Origin: Jaminaea rosea
Taxonomy: Eukaryota; Basidiomycota; Exobasidiomycetes; Microstromatales
Assembly: GCF_003144245.1 (NCBI RefSeq)
Contig: NW_020289981.1
Span: 406,831-470,830 of the forward strand
Length of the DNA: 64,000 nt
Direction of reading: 5' to 3'
The notes under the pieces were generated by a model, which was given only the letters and a program-made list of their open reading frames with translations, was not told the DNA's origin and did not search any database. Positions 10,490 through 22,083 of the stretch are shown in pieces; position 1 is the stretch's first letter, and each line of letters begins with the position of its first letter. Both the position numbers and the translations under genes were made by a program.

Positions 10490-13400
10490 TCAAGCCTCCT
10501 CCTGCGCGTTCATCGCAGAGGAGATTCTCCCCTCGGCGGCGGTGCTGCTAGTATTGTTGCCCGAGGCAACGACAAGGGTAAGGGGAACGTGCAGAGCCTC
10601 CGCTGCATTGTTGCCACTATTCGTCTTGGCAGTCGAGAGGACATTGAAGATGGCAAAGGCTGGCTCACCGACCACCTTGCATGTCTCTCCGTTGACGAGG
10701 CGGCTTGTCGTTTCGAGGGAGAGGACCGGTTGCGATGTCGCGCTGGTGGTGGTGATGGTGTCTGCCTCCGCTGCTGCTGCTGCACCAGCGATGTTGCCCT
10801 CGCCTGATGTCGCCTCCTTCTTGCCATTTGCTCCCCACCCGTAGTGCAAGAGCGTTTTCAGCTCATCCCTGTGCGACCCCAACGTCGGGTTCTTCCTGCC
10901 GCGTCCTACAACGACCAGGCTGGGCTTCTTCTGCTGAATCACCTCAATCATGGCCTTGAGCAGGCGCGCACTGCTCACGGTCTGTACCGTCAGCCTGCCT
11001 GCATCGCGCGCTACAGCAAGACGAGGGTCCCTCTCCAGGCGTTGCAGAGCAATATCGTCTTCGAGGAGCGACTCGAGAGGAGATCGATGCGGCCCGGCAT
11101 TGTCGCCCAGGTGCGAGCGCGAGTAGTAGGTGTCCTGTACGCCGCCGATAGTGTTGCCTCCGCCGGCTTGAGAGGGGGACAGGCTGTGTGCATGATGCAC
11201 CGTAGGCGGGACAGTGGGCAGCTTCTCCCCCTCTTGGCCCTCCTCTGCCTCTCCGCAGCGTTGCAGCCTGAGAACCGTGCACGTCAAGTCGTCATTGGTG
11301 GCAGCCAGGCGCCCAACAAAGTCCAAAGCGACCCGGTCGTCGGGCCCACCCATGAATGTCAGGAGGACATGCGGGCGCCCAGCGCTCATGCCTGCTGAGC
11401 TGGGGGCTGCACCACGTTGCACAAGGAGACCGACGTCGCAATCTGCGCTCTGGATGAGCTTGCGAGCGAGAGCCGTATGCTGGCTACTGACCTTCGTGAG
11501 CTGCTGATCACCAGTCGCATTGGTTGGAGACGTGGCGGTGGTGAGCGCCGAGGACTGGTTGTGCAAGGTCTGCGTCGTGGAGCCTCCGCGGCCGAAGATG
11601 CCGTCGAATGGGCTGGCGAGAGTGGAGGCGAGACCCTGCTGCGATGATTGGTGTTGAGGAGAGGTCTGCTCACCCACCAAAACGGGCATGGTCCATGGAA
11701 GGAGGACAAGGTCCGATGCCACGTTCCTCGCCCGCGACGCAACTGTCGAACTGAACTGATCTGTCGACACGACACGCATGGCCGTGCGCACAGCAATCCC
11801 CTGCAGCTGGGCAAAGGTACGGAACACGTTGGAGATCGGATCGAGGCGCATCGTGTCGTCACTCTCTGCTACGCGCATGACAGCTGACGTGCGGTCGGTG
11901 AGCTCGACAAGGCGGAGAGCGTCGAGGTGAACAGGAGAGCGGACGGCCGAGCTGCGGGTGTCGGTGGACGGGTAGCCGCGTGCGAGAGGTGCAGGAGCGT
12001 CGTCGCTGATGTCTTCCTTGTCGTCGTCGTCACCATCGCCGCCGCTGCCCTTCTCGTCTGCTGAAGATGAGCTGGTAGAAGAGTGTGCCATGCGGTTGTT
12101 GCGCTGCCTCAGTCCATCGCCACTGCCGCTGAGCGCATGACCGTCATCGAAGGCAGCCGCCACGTTGGGACGCATGAGTCTGACAAAGGTCATGAGGCCA
12201 GGCAGGTGCTCAAAGCTCGTGAGAACGACCATGAGTCTCTTTGTGCCAAGCGACGAGGCCCGGACTCCTTCAGGATCGCTGCTGTCACCGCTACCTGCGC
12301 TGCCGCTCTTGGAGCCCTTGGCCACGTCGTTGTCGTCCTGATCATCGAGGGCGCGACGATGCTTCTCAGGGTAGATCCACAGGGTGAGTGGTGTAGTTGC
12401 GACGGTCGTGACGACGGCCATGAGAACAAACATGGAGAAGGTCTGCGTGTTGAGGATGCCTGCCGACAGGCCAATGTTGAGGACAATGAGCTCGACCAGT
12501 CCCTTGCAAGACATGAGCGTGCCAATGGCCGCAGATTCGCGCAAGTTGAAGCCCATGAGCTTGGCCGCGATGGCGCATCCGCCGAACTTGGACATGAAGG
12601 CTACGATGATCGTCGCTATTGTGTAGCCCCAGATGAGGCCGGAATTCAGATCGCCCAGGTTTGTCTTGAGTCCACTCAGCGTGAAGTAGAGAGGCAGGAA
12701 GACGACGGAGACCAGATCCTCGATCTTCTCTGTCAGGGCGACGGCGAAGCCTCCTTCGTGCGGGACCATGATTCCGACTAGGAAGGCGCCGAAGATGGGA
12801 TGAACGCCAATGATGTCTGTGATCCACGCTGAGATCAGCATCAAGATCAGAGTCACGGTGATCATCAGTTGGTTGGGGCCGTTCTCGAAGCTTCCCGTGC
12901 GATTGGCGAGCCAGACGAAAAGGGGCTTGATGAGGAAGAAGAGGATCAAAGTCCAGCCCACGGCACAGAGAAGGACGTAGACTGCTACGACGCCCGATGA
13001 AGCGTTGACCAGAGCAACGGTAAGGGCGAGGAGAATCCAGCCGACGACATCGTTGCCCACTCCGGCGGCGAGGACGACTACGCCGACGCGAGTTGAAAGG
13101 AGCTTCATCTCGGTGAGGATGCGAGCGAGGATAGGGAAGGCGGTGATTGACATGGCGACGCCCGTGAAGAGGAGGAAGTGGCCGAATGTGACCTGAAGGC
13201 GAGAGAGAGCGTGCGGAGATGACAGTGGTCAGTCGATCACATAAAGACGAGCTTCCATCTAGGAACGCAGTCCACACTCACCTTGGTCTCATCAACGAAA
13301 TTGTCATAGATGCCCTTGGAGAGAGCAGCGCCCAGAGCAAGAGGCACCGCAATTCCAACAAGACTGACGGTCGCACACTCCTTGGCGGACTTCCTCATCA

Positions 13401-13863
13401 GGCGCAAGTCGACCTCCAATCCCACGAGGAACATGAAGAGCACCAGACCGATGGTAGCCACCAGGTTGAGGTAAGGCAGCGAAGGGACGGGAAAGATATG
13501 TGCCGAGAAGCCAGGAATGCGTCCCATGACCGTAGGACCGAGGATGATGCCGCCTATGACTTCGGCAATGACTGTAGGCTGATTGAGGCGCCTGAAGCCA
13601 ACAGCCAGGACCCGCGAGAAGATGATGATAATGCTAGCTTGGATGATGAAGAGCCGGATGGGATTGGCGGTGGTGAACTCGGTCGGGTCGATGCCCGTCA
13701 GCACCGAGTCGGATGTCGCTGCCCGAGCAGCGAAGACTGGGGCGAGTTGACGATCCATGGCGGTGAGAGAGAAGGTCGAGGGTGATGTTGTGGGCATGGC
13801 CGGGGAAGATTGACCTTGTATGCTGTACCTTATGAAGACGGTCTGTTGATTGTTATGTGGCAA
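10490..13863 (-). CDS. K+/H+ antiporter of the CPA2 family (Kha1-like)
   Basis: Exons 13863-13282 and 13192-10490, up to 1094 residues. The N-terminal half has about twelve hydrophobic segments of a Na+/H+ exchanger domain. It includes VIAEVIGGIILGPTVMG, the family's extended crossover region, and GVGNDVVGWILLAL with the conserved Asp. The second half is a long cytosolic region with two weakly universal-stress-like parts (LMVVLTSFEHLPG near its start, PSLVVVGRGRKNP later), separated by Ser/Asp-rich linkers. This layout matches yeast Kha1 (873 residues), a Golgi-type K+/H+ antiporter for pH and cation homeostasis; the plant CHX proteins are relatives. The intron is phase 0 after ETK and continues with VTFGHFLLFTG. 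Internal Mets at MPTTSPST and MDRQLAPV are also possible starts, since the first transmembrane segment lies after both. Confidence 0.9.
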
Positions 13864-14849
13864 AGTGTTGGTCTGTGCTGGTCGGAGTCACGATGGGATA
13901 GGGGTCAATCAGGTCAAGTGGCGTCGTCGACGACGACGACGACTGGCGGTCTCCGTCGGTGAGAGATCGAGTGGTGAGGAGGGGGTACGACGACTCAGAT
14001 GGCTCCCGCCTCTAGCCCCTATTGGGGTCGAGATCGTTGTTGACGACGAAAGGTGGCGCCAAGTGATCTCCCGTTGCGGGGCTTGAAGGTGTGAGAGAAA
14101 GAGGAGGGAGAACAGGATGATGGAGAGGGAAAAAGGGGGAGGCCAAAGCGGAGAAGGGACATTTTAGTCTATTTACGCTCCCAAGCGCTTAAGCCCCCCG
14201 TCCCTCGTCTCGTCTCCTGCCCCGCTCTCGCACGCACGTTGAGGCTGTTGCGTCCAGGCACAGATGGGCGCAGACGCACAGCTAACCTCGGCCCGCCAAG
14301 ACGCAAGACGCCCGCTCGCTCGCCTTGACCTTGACCTCGACCTCAACTCGCCTTTTGCTCCTGGGGGTCTTGCCCCACTTGCCCTTGCAGCAAGGCTCCT
14401 GCTTCCCCCGCTCCCTCTTGCTCTTTGCTCACCATATCACGACTTCCACAGTACCCTTCGAGAAGCTATGTGAGCAGGGAGAGGGTCTAGGCTGTCGCTA
14501 GCGCCCGCGATACCACGCTGCTGCCAACATCACGCGATGCCGCGTAGAGCGTGCGCCAAGTCAGTCTGCGGGAACGAGGCTTAATGAAGGCCGGAAGGCG
14601 CCGTCCGTATGACTGGAGGAAGTAGCATTGACCCTGGACCTGAAGTGGGGCCCGCCTTTCAGGCAAAAGGGTGCTAGCGTGGGACGATGTCTGAGCTCCT
14701 GTCCGCCTGCCTGTACTTCCGTTGCCGCGTGGAGGGCGCGAAGCTGCTCCCGACAATGTCTCGACGCGACGAGGGCAAATCGATTTCCATCATTCGACCT
14801 CCTCCACGTCATCGCCGGCCTCTCTTCCCCCGTCCTCACCGACGCAGAG
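13864..14849. promoter_or_regulatory. Divergent promoter region, antiporter and conserved WFQW protein
   Basis: These 986 bp lie between two divergent starts. They contain a CGT/CGA-rich simple stretch near 13921-13946 and a purine-rich run near 14095-14160. No coding segment can be supported; the short open frames lack motifs. Confidence 0.5.
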
Positions 14850-16262
14850 ATGGAGGACTCAGATGACTACGAGGCCACGCGTCAGGAGACAATCCGACAG
14901 AACAAGGAGCTGCTCGCCAGCTTGGGACTCAATGTGAGTTGTCACGCTTCCTCACTTTGATCGAAGCCTTGTCTGAACCGCATCCTTCTCCACCGCGCTC
15001 CCAGTCCAGCACAATCCGCATCGGCTCCCCTCCTCCTGAGCCCAAGCCGCGCAAGCCGTCAGGTCGCAAACGTCAGCAATCTCAATCCTCCTCGCCCGGT
15101 CCTTCCACCCAACCCCTGGTCCCGACCCGTGAACGCTCTGCGCGCGTAGCTGCTCGAGGGTCACGTCGCGTCTACAATGAGAAGGACCTCTCCTCCTCGT
15201 CCTACCTCAAAATCAAGCGTGAACCTCCAGCGCCTCGCGAAGGCTCGCGCAAGTCTGGGCGACTGGCTAGTGGAAGCCGTCGTAGGTATGGCGATGACAG
15301 CGACGACGACAAGGGGAGGCGTGATTCGCGTTACTACGAGCCCGACACATCTGACCCAGACTCGGACGACTACGTCGGCGGATCGCGACCACGTCCCGCT
15401 CCACCGGTCAAGATCAACACAAAGCCCGCGCCGAGGCAGCTCGTCCCAAACGTAAAGGACTCGGCCCGTCCACCGAGGATGTACCGCCCCCAAGGGGAAG
15501 ACGAGAGTGACGAAGAGCTCGACGCCGAAGGTCGTGCCATACGCCAGCCGTTACCTCGTAGGGCGAAAGACGGTTCCAACGAGCTGGTGTTTGAGTCCCA
15601 CTGGGATCACTTCAGGCCCAATCTCACCCCCGAGCAAGTACTACGAGGCGGCGCATTCGGCGGCACGTACTTCAAGGAGCATTACTCGCGCGTCCTGCGC
15701 TGCGACCTGGACGTCCAAGCAGAGCTGAACGAGATGCCCGCGCATTGGCTCAGAGGAATGGACTTGGGGCGTTTCGTGTACAGCGAAAATTATGATATTG
15801 AGGTCAACCGATATAGAAAAAAGGCAGGGCAGAGTCTGGATGCGTGGGAGGAAGCGGGGTGGATTGCTAAGAGAGACCCCAGAGGGTGGTTCCAGTGGTG
15901 AGTTCGCAACGCAGACTCCCCACAATGATCCTTGCTCGCGCGGTGACTTATTCCTCCACACCTGCCTCTTCGCCATCTGCCGCAGGTACATTCACTTCTA
16001 CCTTGGTCGCCGCAGCACGGATGATGCGCGTCAAGTATCTCGCTGGCAGAAGGCCGTCGGCCAGACGGGCCGCTTTCGACGTGCAGCTGACAAGAGCGTG
16101 GCGAGCAGGCAGATCTGCTGGCAGTGGGCTGTCGATGCGGGCTACGAGGCGCCGGAGCCTCAAGCCCCGCTTGTTGGGCCGGACGGAGGGGATCGCCTCC
16201 AAACGCAGGACAGTGCGGATGAGGAAGGGGACGGGGTGAAGAGTGAGGACGATGAGCCATGA
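14850..16262 (+). CDS. Conserved protein of unknown function with C-terminal GGAFGGTYF/WFQW domain
   Basis: Exons 14850-14933, 15005-15897 and 15986-16262, giving 417 residues. The first exon encodes only 28 residues, ending RQNKELLASLGLN. A similar I-x2-N-x2-L-L-x2-LGL motif opens several fungal chromatin proteins such as Cmr1/WDR76; that comparison is from memory. The middle is disordered, rich in Ser, Arg and Pro, with basic clusters that could serve nuclear import. The C-terminal ~170 residues form a dense, tryptophan-rich domain (GGAFGGTYF, AGQSLDAWEEAGWI, DPRGWFQWYIHFYLGRR, DDARQVSRW). I recognise this as a domain widespread in fungi and algae, but know no experimental function. The last intron splits the Trp codon inside WFQWY, and splicing restores it. 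The tail is acidic. Nuclear location is inferred. Confidence 0.8.
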
Positions 16263-16400
16263 GGGCGGGCAGGTGAAGCATGGTACCCAACGAGTGGCGC
16301 TTGCTGGTCTCGAGCATTGAACACACACGACCAAACGAGATTGCTGTCCACACACGCTCAATCTCACTATTATTCACCCTCCCTCCTCGCCTCTTCCGTA

Positions 16401-18443
16401 TCAATCAACATCCAACCCCAACCTCCTGAGCATATCTCTTCTGTCCGCCTCCTTCTCCCACTTGCGTCTGCGCTCTTCCTCCCTCCAGTCTACTCCCTCT
16501 TGATTCCCATCCCACCCTCTAGGCTCAACATCAAATTCCGGTCCCTCCGTTACCTCACTGATCCTCTTTGCCAACCGCTGTATCGCCTCCTGCTCGGAGG
16601 GACCGCATCGCAAGCCGAGGCGGAAGAGCTCGACTTCACCTATGAACCTACCGCCTGACGATGAGGGCGTTGTGGAGGGAGGAACAAAGGTGGTGCCGAT
16701 TTGGTGCGGGTGGACGGGTGTTTGAGGACTGACGCCAAGGATGAGCTCTAAGGCTGCAGAGCGATGGGCATCACTTGGTAGACTGTCCAAGGTGCTGAGA
16801 GCTCGCTCTAGGCCAGGTCTTGCCTCGCCGAGGGGAAAAGCAGTGGATGGTGGTCGAAGAATGTTGCGCAGCTGTACGTCCGAGGCTAGAGCGACGACTT
16901 GCGGTCGCGTGAGAGGTTTGGGGTCGTCCCGGCGGAGAGGATCGAGAAAGATGAGTGGGTCGGGCTCGGGCGGGTAGTGAAGTGTTGTGAGCGGGGTAAG
17001 GGAGGGCGAGCGAGCCCGGTAGAGAGCGCGTGGTGCTGGCTTGCCGTCGTCTTCTTGCGGAGCAGACATGCTCGGCAACGTGGGCAGAGCTCCTTTCTCG
17101 AGAGGGTGAGAGAGGTCCTCTGCCGCCGGCTCAGAGAGCGTTGATGTTGACGCCGCAGCACAGTCGGCAGTAGCCTTCGCTGACATCGCTGTGTCCTCGG
17201 TCTTGCCGATCTCAACCACTCTTCCCCTCCTCCTCCTCTGCTCCTCAGCCTGACCCGCCTCCAGTTCAACGTCCTTCAGGAAGTTGTTGCGCACAAGGAA
17301 GCGCACGACTTGGGCAACAGTTGAGACATGTTGCGCTATCTCCTTCTTGAGGAGAGCGTGGAGCAGGTTGCGTGGCTCGAATGGGTTGGGTGGTGGGTTG
17401 CGCGGGCGTGGCCGAGGGCGAGAGGTTGAGGCTGCTGCTGCTGAAGAGTGGCCACCTGTTGTGGCTGGCTGTGAGTGGGACTGCTTGCATTGATTGCCAA
17501 AGTTGCAGCGGCCTTGCAGGTAGAAGCGGCAGACGGGTGGGCCTGCTGGAGTGGATGTCGATGCCTGTGGAGCTTGATCTTGATGGTCTTGATCTGCTGG
17601 CGCAGAGATGCCGTGCTCTGAAGGTGCCCCATCCGAGTCCGATTCGCTGTCACTCGAATCTTCATCATCATCTGATGAGTCGTCCGAGCTACCGGAATCG
17701 TTCACATCGCCATGCTTCCTCTTGGTCCCAGTGTTCGTGGCGTCTGACCCTTTCACCGGAGCCTGCTGCTTTTGCTGAGGTCTAGGTCTCGATATGCCTC
17801 CTCTCGAAGCATCGTCCCAAGCCTCTGCCCTCTTCTCGGCGACGACCTTATCGCTTGGCCAACGCTTCTTCCTCTGGTTGATCCACTCAGCTACCAGCTC
17901 GGGGGTAGAGAGAGAGATGTTCAGGCCGGGGATGGTTTCCATAACTGACTCTGAGGATTCGGTCTGCGAAGAGGCGGACTGTCCTGCCTTCCGAGCTCTC
18001 CTTTGGGCCTCTTTCCTTTCTTCGATGAGTAAAGGGTCGATTCGCTCTAGCTCTGCTTTGCCTCCTGGCGGGTAGATGAGGTGTCGATCTGCTCGGTGGA
18101 GGGTGAGGTTGAGGGGGGACGAGGTGCGGTATGGGCATGGCTGCTGACTGGATGCTATGGAAGATGATGGGTCTGAAGAGGAGCTGCATGGTAGTGGTAC
18201 TAAGTGACCGCATACAAGGTGACCTGTAAGACCATCGTCGATTGTTGGAGGTGGGGGAGGGCGACGTGATGGTCCACCTCCTCGACCTGCCCCACTGCCG
18301 CTGCCGCTGCCGCCTCTTCCTCGCCCTCTACCTCTGCCTCTGCCTCTGCCCTGCCCGAACGATTGTGATCCATTGCCTGGGTAGCTAGGTCCCACGCTGG
18401 GCCAAGCACCACGACCTTGCGGCGGGTGTGGCTGGGATGCCAT
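16401..18443 (-). CDS. NUFIP1/Rsa1-like snoRNP assembly protein with CCCH zinc finger
   Basis: Intronless, 680 residues from the Met at 18443. An in-frame Met at 18620 would add 59 residues of poor quality, so I prefer the shorter start. The N-terminus is a Gly/Arg low-complexity stretch. A Cys/His segment (PCPYRT...LHRADRH) resembles the NUFIP1 C2H2 finger. The central motif ISLSTPELVAEWINQRKKRW is close to the NUFIP1 conserved region (helix binding Snu13/15.5K). A CCCH finger C-x7-C-x5-C-x3-H (CRFYLQGRCNFGNQCKQSH) follows, after an acidic Ser/Asp tract. NUFIP1/Rsa1 links R2TP to box C/D snoRNP assembly in the nucleus; applying that role here is inference from the motif. It converges with the WFQW protein gene and diverges from the INO80F-like gene. 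Confidence 0.78.
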   Translation of the reverse strand: MASQPHPPQGRGAWPSVGPSYPGNGSQSFGQGRGRGRGRGRGRGGSGSGSGAGRGGGPSRRPPPPPTIDDGLTGHLVCGHLVPLPCSSSSDPSSSIASSQQPCPYRTSSPLNLTLHRADRHLIYPPGGKAELERIDPLLIEERKEAQRRARKAGQSASSQTESSESVMETIPGLNISLSTPELVAEWINQRKKRWPSDKVVAEKRAEAWDDASRGGISRPRPQQKQQAPVKGSDATNTGTKRKHGDVNDSGSSDDSSDDDEDSSDSESDSDGAPSEHGISAPADQDHQDQAPQASTSTPAGPPVCRFYLQGRCNFGNQCKQSHSQPATTGGHSSAAAASTSRPRPRPRNPPPNPFEPRNLLHALLKKEIAQHVSTVAQVVRFLVRNNFLKDVELEAGQAEEQRRRRGRVVEIGKTEDTAMSAKATADCAAASTSTLSEPAAEDLSHPLEKGALPTLPSMSAPQEDDGKPAPRALYRARSPSLTPLTTLHYPPEPDPLIFLDPLRRDDPKPLTRPQVVALASDVQLRNILRPPSTAFPLGEARPGLERALSTLDSLPSDAHRSAALELILGVSPQTPVHPHQIGTTFVPPSTTPSSSGGRFIGEVELFRLGLRCGPSEQEAIQRLAKRISEVTEGPEFDVEPRGWDGNQEGVDWREEERRRKWEKEADRRDMLRRLGLDVD

Positions 18444-18704
18444 GGGGAGTGTTGTGGAGACGTGAACCAAGAAGGCCTGGTGCCAAATTTCGACGCCTCC
18501 AAGGCACGGAAGCGCCCACGCGAGTGGTCCAGTCCATGGCCGACGACGCGCTTGACGGCGGTCCACGCAGCGAGTGCATTGATGCACTCCTCGCTCGCTC
18601 GCTCCTTCCTTCCATCCCACCTTGCCTGCTGACTATCAGCTCCATCCGCCCTCCATCACCCCTCCGACCTATCTGTCCATCCGCTGCGGTAAAGCTACGG
18701 CAGC
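18444..18704. promoter_or_regulatory. Short divergent promoter, NUFIP1-like and INO80F-like genes
   Basis: Only 261 bp separate the two start codons, so transcription in both directions must be driven from here. The + side is pyrimidine-rich (TCCATCC-type runs). No TATA box is evident. Confidence 0.5.
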
Positions 18705-19639
18705 ATGGCATCTCCTCAACCCGCACCAGGCACCTCCATGCAGGCAACTCGCGGTCCTCAACCTGGCTCAGCCAGCGTAGCCGTCAACAAGACGACGCAA
18801 AACGCTCACAACTACGCCTCAACCGTCGCAACCCAATCTGATGTAGCAAAGTATCGCGGTAAATACAAGGAGCTCAAGGCCAAGATCAGGGACATTGAGG
18901 CAGAGAATGATGAGATCCATTTGAGGACCTTGAATCTAAAGAGGACCATACAGAGGATGAGATTGGAGAGGGCGTGAGTCTGGCGATGCAATGCTGAGTT
19001 GGGTAGATGTCATCGGACGGAGATGCTGATTGTGTGATCACCTCTTCGATCGTCATCAGGGTCTTGTACGAACGCCTCGAAGCAGCACAATCTAGCGCAG
19101 CAGCAGGATCGGCCTCGATGCCCGCCCCCGTCATCAGGCCCGCCTCACCCCCACAAGACGGTCGCCCCGTTCCACCACCACCTGTCTCCGCGCCCATCTC
19201 TCAGCCTCCTCAGCCTGCTCAAGCCTCCGTCCCTTCCTCATACTCCGGTGAAGCAGCTACCGGCCCGATCATGATGACGCTGCCCTCAGGCGAGAGGGTA
19301 GTCCCTTCGGTCCTGGCGCCGCCGCCGGTGAGGGACAGGGATTATGCGACTCAGATGATGCAACGAGGCATAGGGATGGGCGCGGGCACCGGAATGGAGG
19401 GAGGTACGAGCTCCACGTTGCCGCCGCCGATGAGGCCAGGAATGGCGCATGCCCAGTCAGGTTCGCCTCCTGCTGCGCCGGGGATAGGGGCAGGAGGACC
19501 GCCAGGAGGTAGCAATGGAGCAATGAAGGTGACATTGAGGAGGGGAGGTGGAGGAGGGCAACAGCAACAGCAGCAAATGGGTGGGGAGGCAGCATCACCT
19601 TCGCATGGAAGAGGGTCAGCAGGTTCCCCGCCTTCGTGA
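18705..19639 (+). CDS. INO80 complex subunit F-like coiled-coil protein
   Basis: Exons 18705-18973 and 19060-19639, giving 282 residues. The conserved block is a helix at about residues 47-96: KYRGKYKELKAKIRDIEAE, then RTLNLKRTIQRMRLERA, and across the intron VLYERLEAA. This pattern (YRxKYxELKxKIxxIExxN ... RMRLERxxLYERL) is shared by the INO80 subunit family that includes TFPT/INO80F and the N-terminal helix of fungal Nhp10-like HMG proteins. No HMG box is present here. The rest is Pro/Gly/Ala-rich and probably disordered, with a polyGln/Gly-rich end. A role in INO80 chromatin remodelling is inferred from this one helix. The intron splits an Ala codon within the helix, and splicing joins it cleanly, which supports the model. 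Confidence 0.75.
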
Positions 19640-19794
19640 GGTGGGGACAAGGAAGAGGAGGGCGGGGCGAGAAGCATTGAAGCAATCGCATTCACGTCAG
19701 AGCACAAGATTGTCACCCACGACCCAGAGACCTGGCGCACATTCGTGATTGCATTGCGAGGCCCGCTGCTTCTACTTGGTTCGCTCCGGTCCCG

Positions 19795-22083
19795 TCATGA
19801 CGGGTCCTCCTCTCCATCTTCGCCTGCAGACCCCTCGTCCCCCGCCCTTGGATCAGTCCACGTCTCAATGGGCAAGGCCGCAGAGCAACCTGCCGCCAAA
19901 AGAAAGAGTGTCGTACACACAAAGCCGAGCATCCCATGACCGCCTCCTCCCCCACCCGCCTCGCTTCCCGTCCCAGCAAGCAAGGTCCCCGCCAGCAAAG
20001 GGGCCACGATCCCCGCTAATCTTCCTAAAGCGCTCGCTGTCCCCGCCGCTGTACCTCTAAGCCCCGGCGGGCTGAAGACCTCAGGCGTGTACCCATACAG
20101 GGCAGCGTACGCTGTACTCGCCGCAAGGCTCACTGACATGGTTGCAAGTGTCGCCGTCACTCCGCTGGCCCCTGAAGAGGAAGAGAGGAAGAAGAATGTG
20201 GCGATGCATGCCCCCGTCGCGAGGAGGGAGAGGGCCAAAGTGCCGCGACGACCGAAGATGGGCGGAGGCAGCTGTACGAGGTAGGAGGATAGGAGCGGTC
20301 CAGGGAGGGAGAGCAGGGAGTAGAGGAGATAGGAGAGGAGCGCATTGTGCTCGCTGTCTCCCGCCGTCTTCGCCCTGACCGAGGCCGAGGCCGAGGAGGA
20401 GCGGGTGGCAGGCGTGACCCGCTCAGCGAGCAGCTTGGGCAGGAAGACGTTGAACATTGTGAATCCCAGATTGACCGTGATCCAGATCGCCCAGACGAGA
20501 AGGGTTGTGCGACGCCAGTAGGGGTCGTAGAGCAGTGTGCGATACTTCTCGCGAAGGGTAGTAAGGGTATCTCGCCACGTCGAATCGGAGGCTGAGGGAG
20601 AGGATGCTTCGCGAGGTGTGTCTGATGCTCCTTGAGCCGTGCCGGAGGTGCTAGGCAAGGGCCTGTAGCCGCCGGAGCGTTGCAGCCCGCCGGAAGAGGG
20701 ATCTCCGTGCGCGTGACCTTCGTCATCGTCCTCGCTATCCTGCTCCGCTTCATCTACGTCAACCTCGTGACGAAGCATACTACCCCTTTGGCCCCCTCCA
20801 TCGGGCCCTTCGCTCCCACCAGTCCTCCCCTTTCCGACTCTACTCGCCCTCCTATCGCTCACGTCGCCCAACTCAACAGGTAGCGGCCGCGCATTGTACT
20901 CGGCGATCTTCCTTAGAGCCTCCCTTGCTTCCTCTCTCCTCCCACTGGACACCAAAAAGCGCGGACTCTCCAGCAATGGGAAGAAGACCAGTCGCAGCAC
21001 TACGAAGAAGGCGGTGAGAACCGCTAGGAAGCCGAGGAAGTAGCGCCAAGTCTCTGAGTTTGAGGTGGGTGTGGATGGGAGGACGAGGATAGCGATCAAG
21101 GCGCTGAAGACGGATCCGGCGGAGAAGAAGACGCTGAGCGCTGTGAGGAGGTACTGTTTGCGCACGGGGAGGTTCTCGAGGAAGACGGTCCCATCTGTTG
21201 GCATTGAGCCTCCCAGTCCTAGGCCCAGGCCAAACAAGCATGCGCATAGCGTGACGAAGCCCGGAGCGAAGGCAGCCAACGTGCCGAAGGCCGCGACGAG
21301 AGTAAGAGTACCATTGAACGCTCCCCGTCGACCATAGGTGTCTGAGTAGGCACCCCAGGCTAGAGCTCCGAAGGTCATGCCGGTAAATGTAGAGGAGGAG
21401 AGGAGACCGATGTAGGCATCTGAAATTGCGTAGTTGACTTGGACTCGCGGAAGAATGATGGCCACGCCTTGGAGCCACATGCTGCGCGCGGTATGAAGGG
21501 CAAGGAGTCAGCCTGCGACGTGAGAAGGGAAGCCTACACCTGCGACTTCCGCTCACTTATCAGCTGCCCATCCACAGCCCGTCAACACTAGCAAGGCCCA
21601 CTGATATCGTCCCATCCCGATTGCGTCAATCGTTCTATCGAGCGGCGTATCCCCATGTGCCTTGGCCCTCCAGGCCTGCATTCCCTCCTCATCTACCTCG
21701 TCCGCGGGTGCGACAGTAGGCGCTCCGGCGGTGGAGGCGCTCCGCATCGGCTTAGGCCGAGGGAGCGTATCGAGGAGGGAGGATGAAGAGGTACGCTGCG
21801 TACCCTGACGCGGGAGGTAGAGGGAGCGGCTTCGTGATGCCGGGTCCAGAAGGCCCGGTGCACGTAGCCGCTGAGAATCAGGCACGCCCTCGCCATGGCG
21901 TTGTCCAGGCTCGATGAAGCTGAGTGCGCGTGATACAGCAGCTTCGCCGCTCTCCTCATTGCGGCTTCTTGAGGATAGGGGTGGGCGAGGTGAAGGTTGA
22001 CTTTGCCCAAGGAGCTGCGAGCCCTCGCCCCAGGGTCCCGCCGACAGGTAGTCCGCCTCCTCTGCGCCGCTGTTGCCTGACAT
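19795..22083 (-). CDS. Major facilitator superfamily transporter (SV2/sugar-porter-like)
   Basis: Exons 22083-21557 and 21481-19795, giving 737 residues; an alternative Met at 22098 adds five. The N-terminal ~150 residues are cytosolic. Transmembrane segment 1 begins at YQWALLVLTGCGWAADN and continues across the intron as MWLQGVAIILPRVQ. The MFS signature loop between segments 2 and 3 is GALAWGAYSDTYGRRG. A second half-set of six segments follows a long, acidic, Ser-rich central loop (about 130 residues). The DNMWLQ signature resembles fungal transporters grouped with SV2 and inorganic phosphate/organic solute carriers; the substrate cannot be told. It converges with the INO80F-like gene. Confidence 0.88.

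Noticed and set aside
12083-12781. 232-codon open frame on the plus strand
   Set aside because: Antisense to the transporter domain of the Kha1-like antiporter; composition is a mirror of the true gene.
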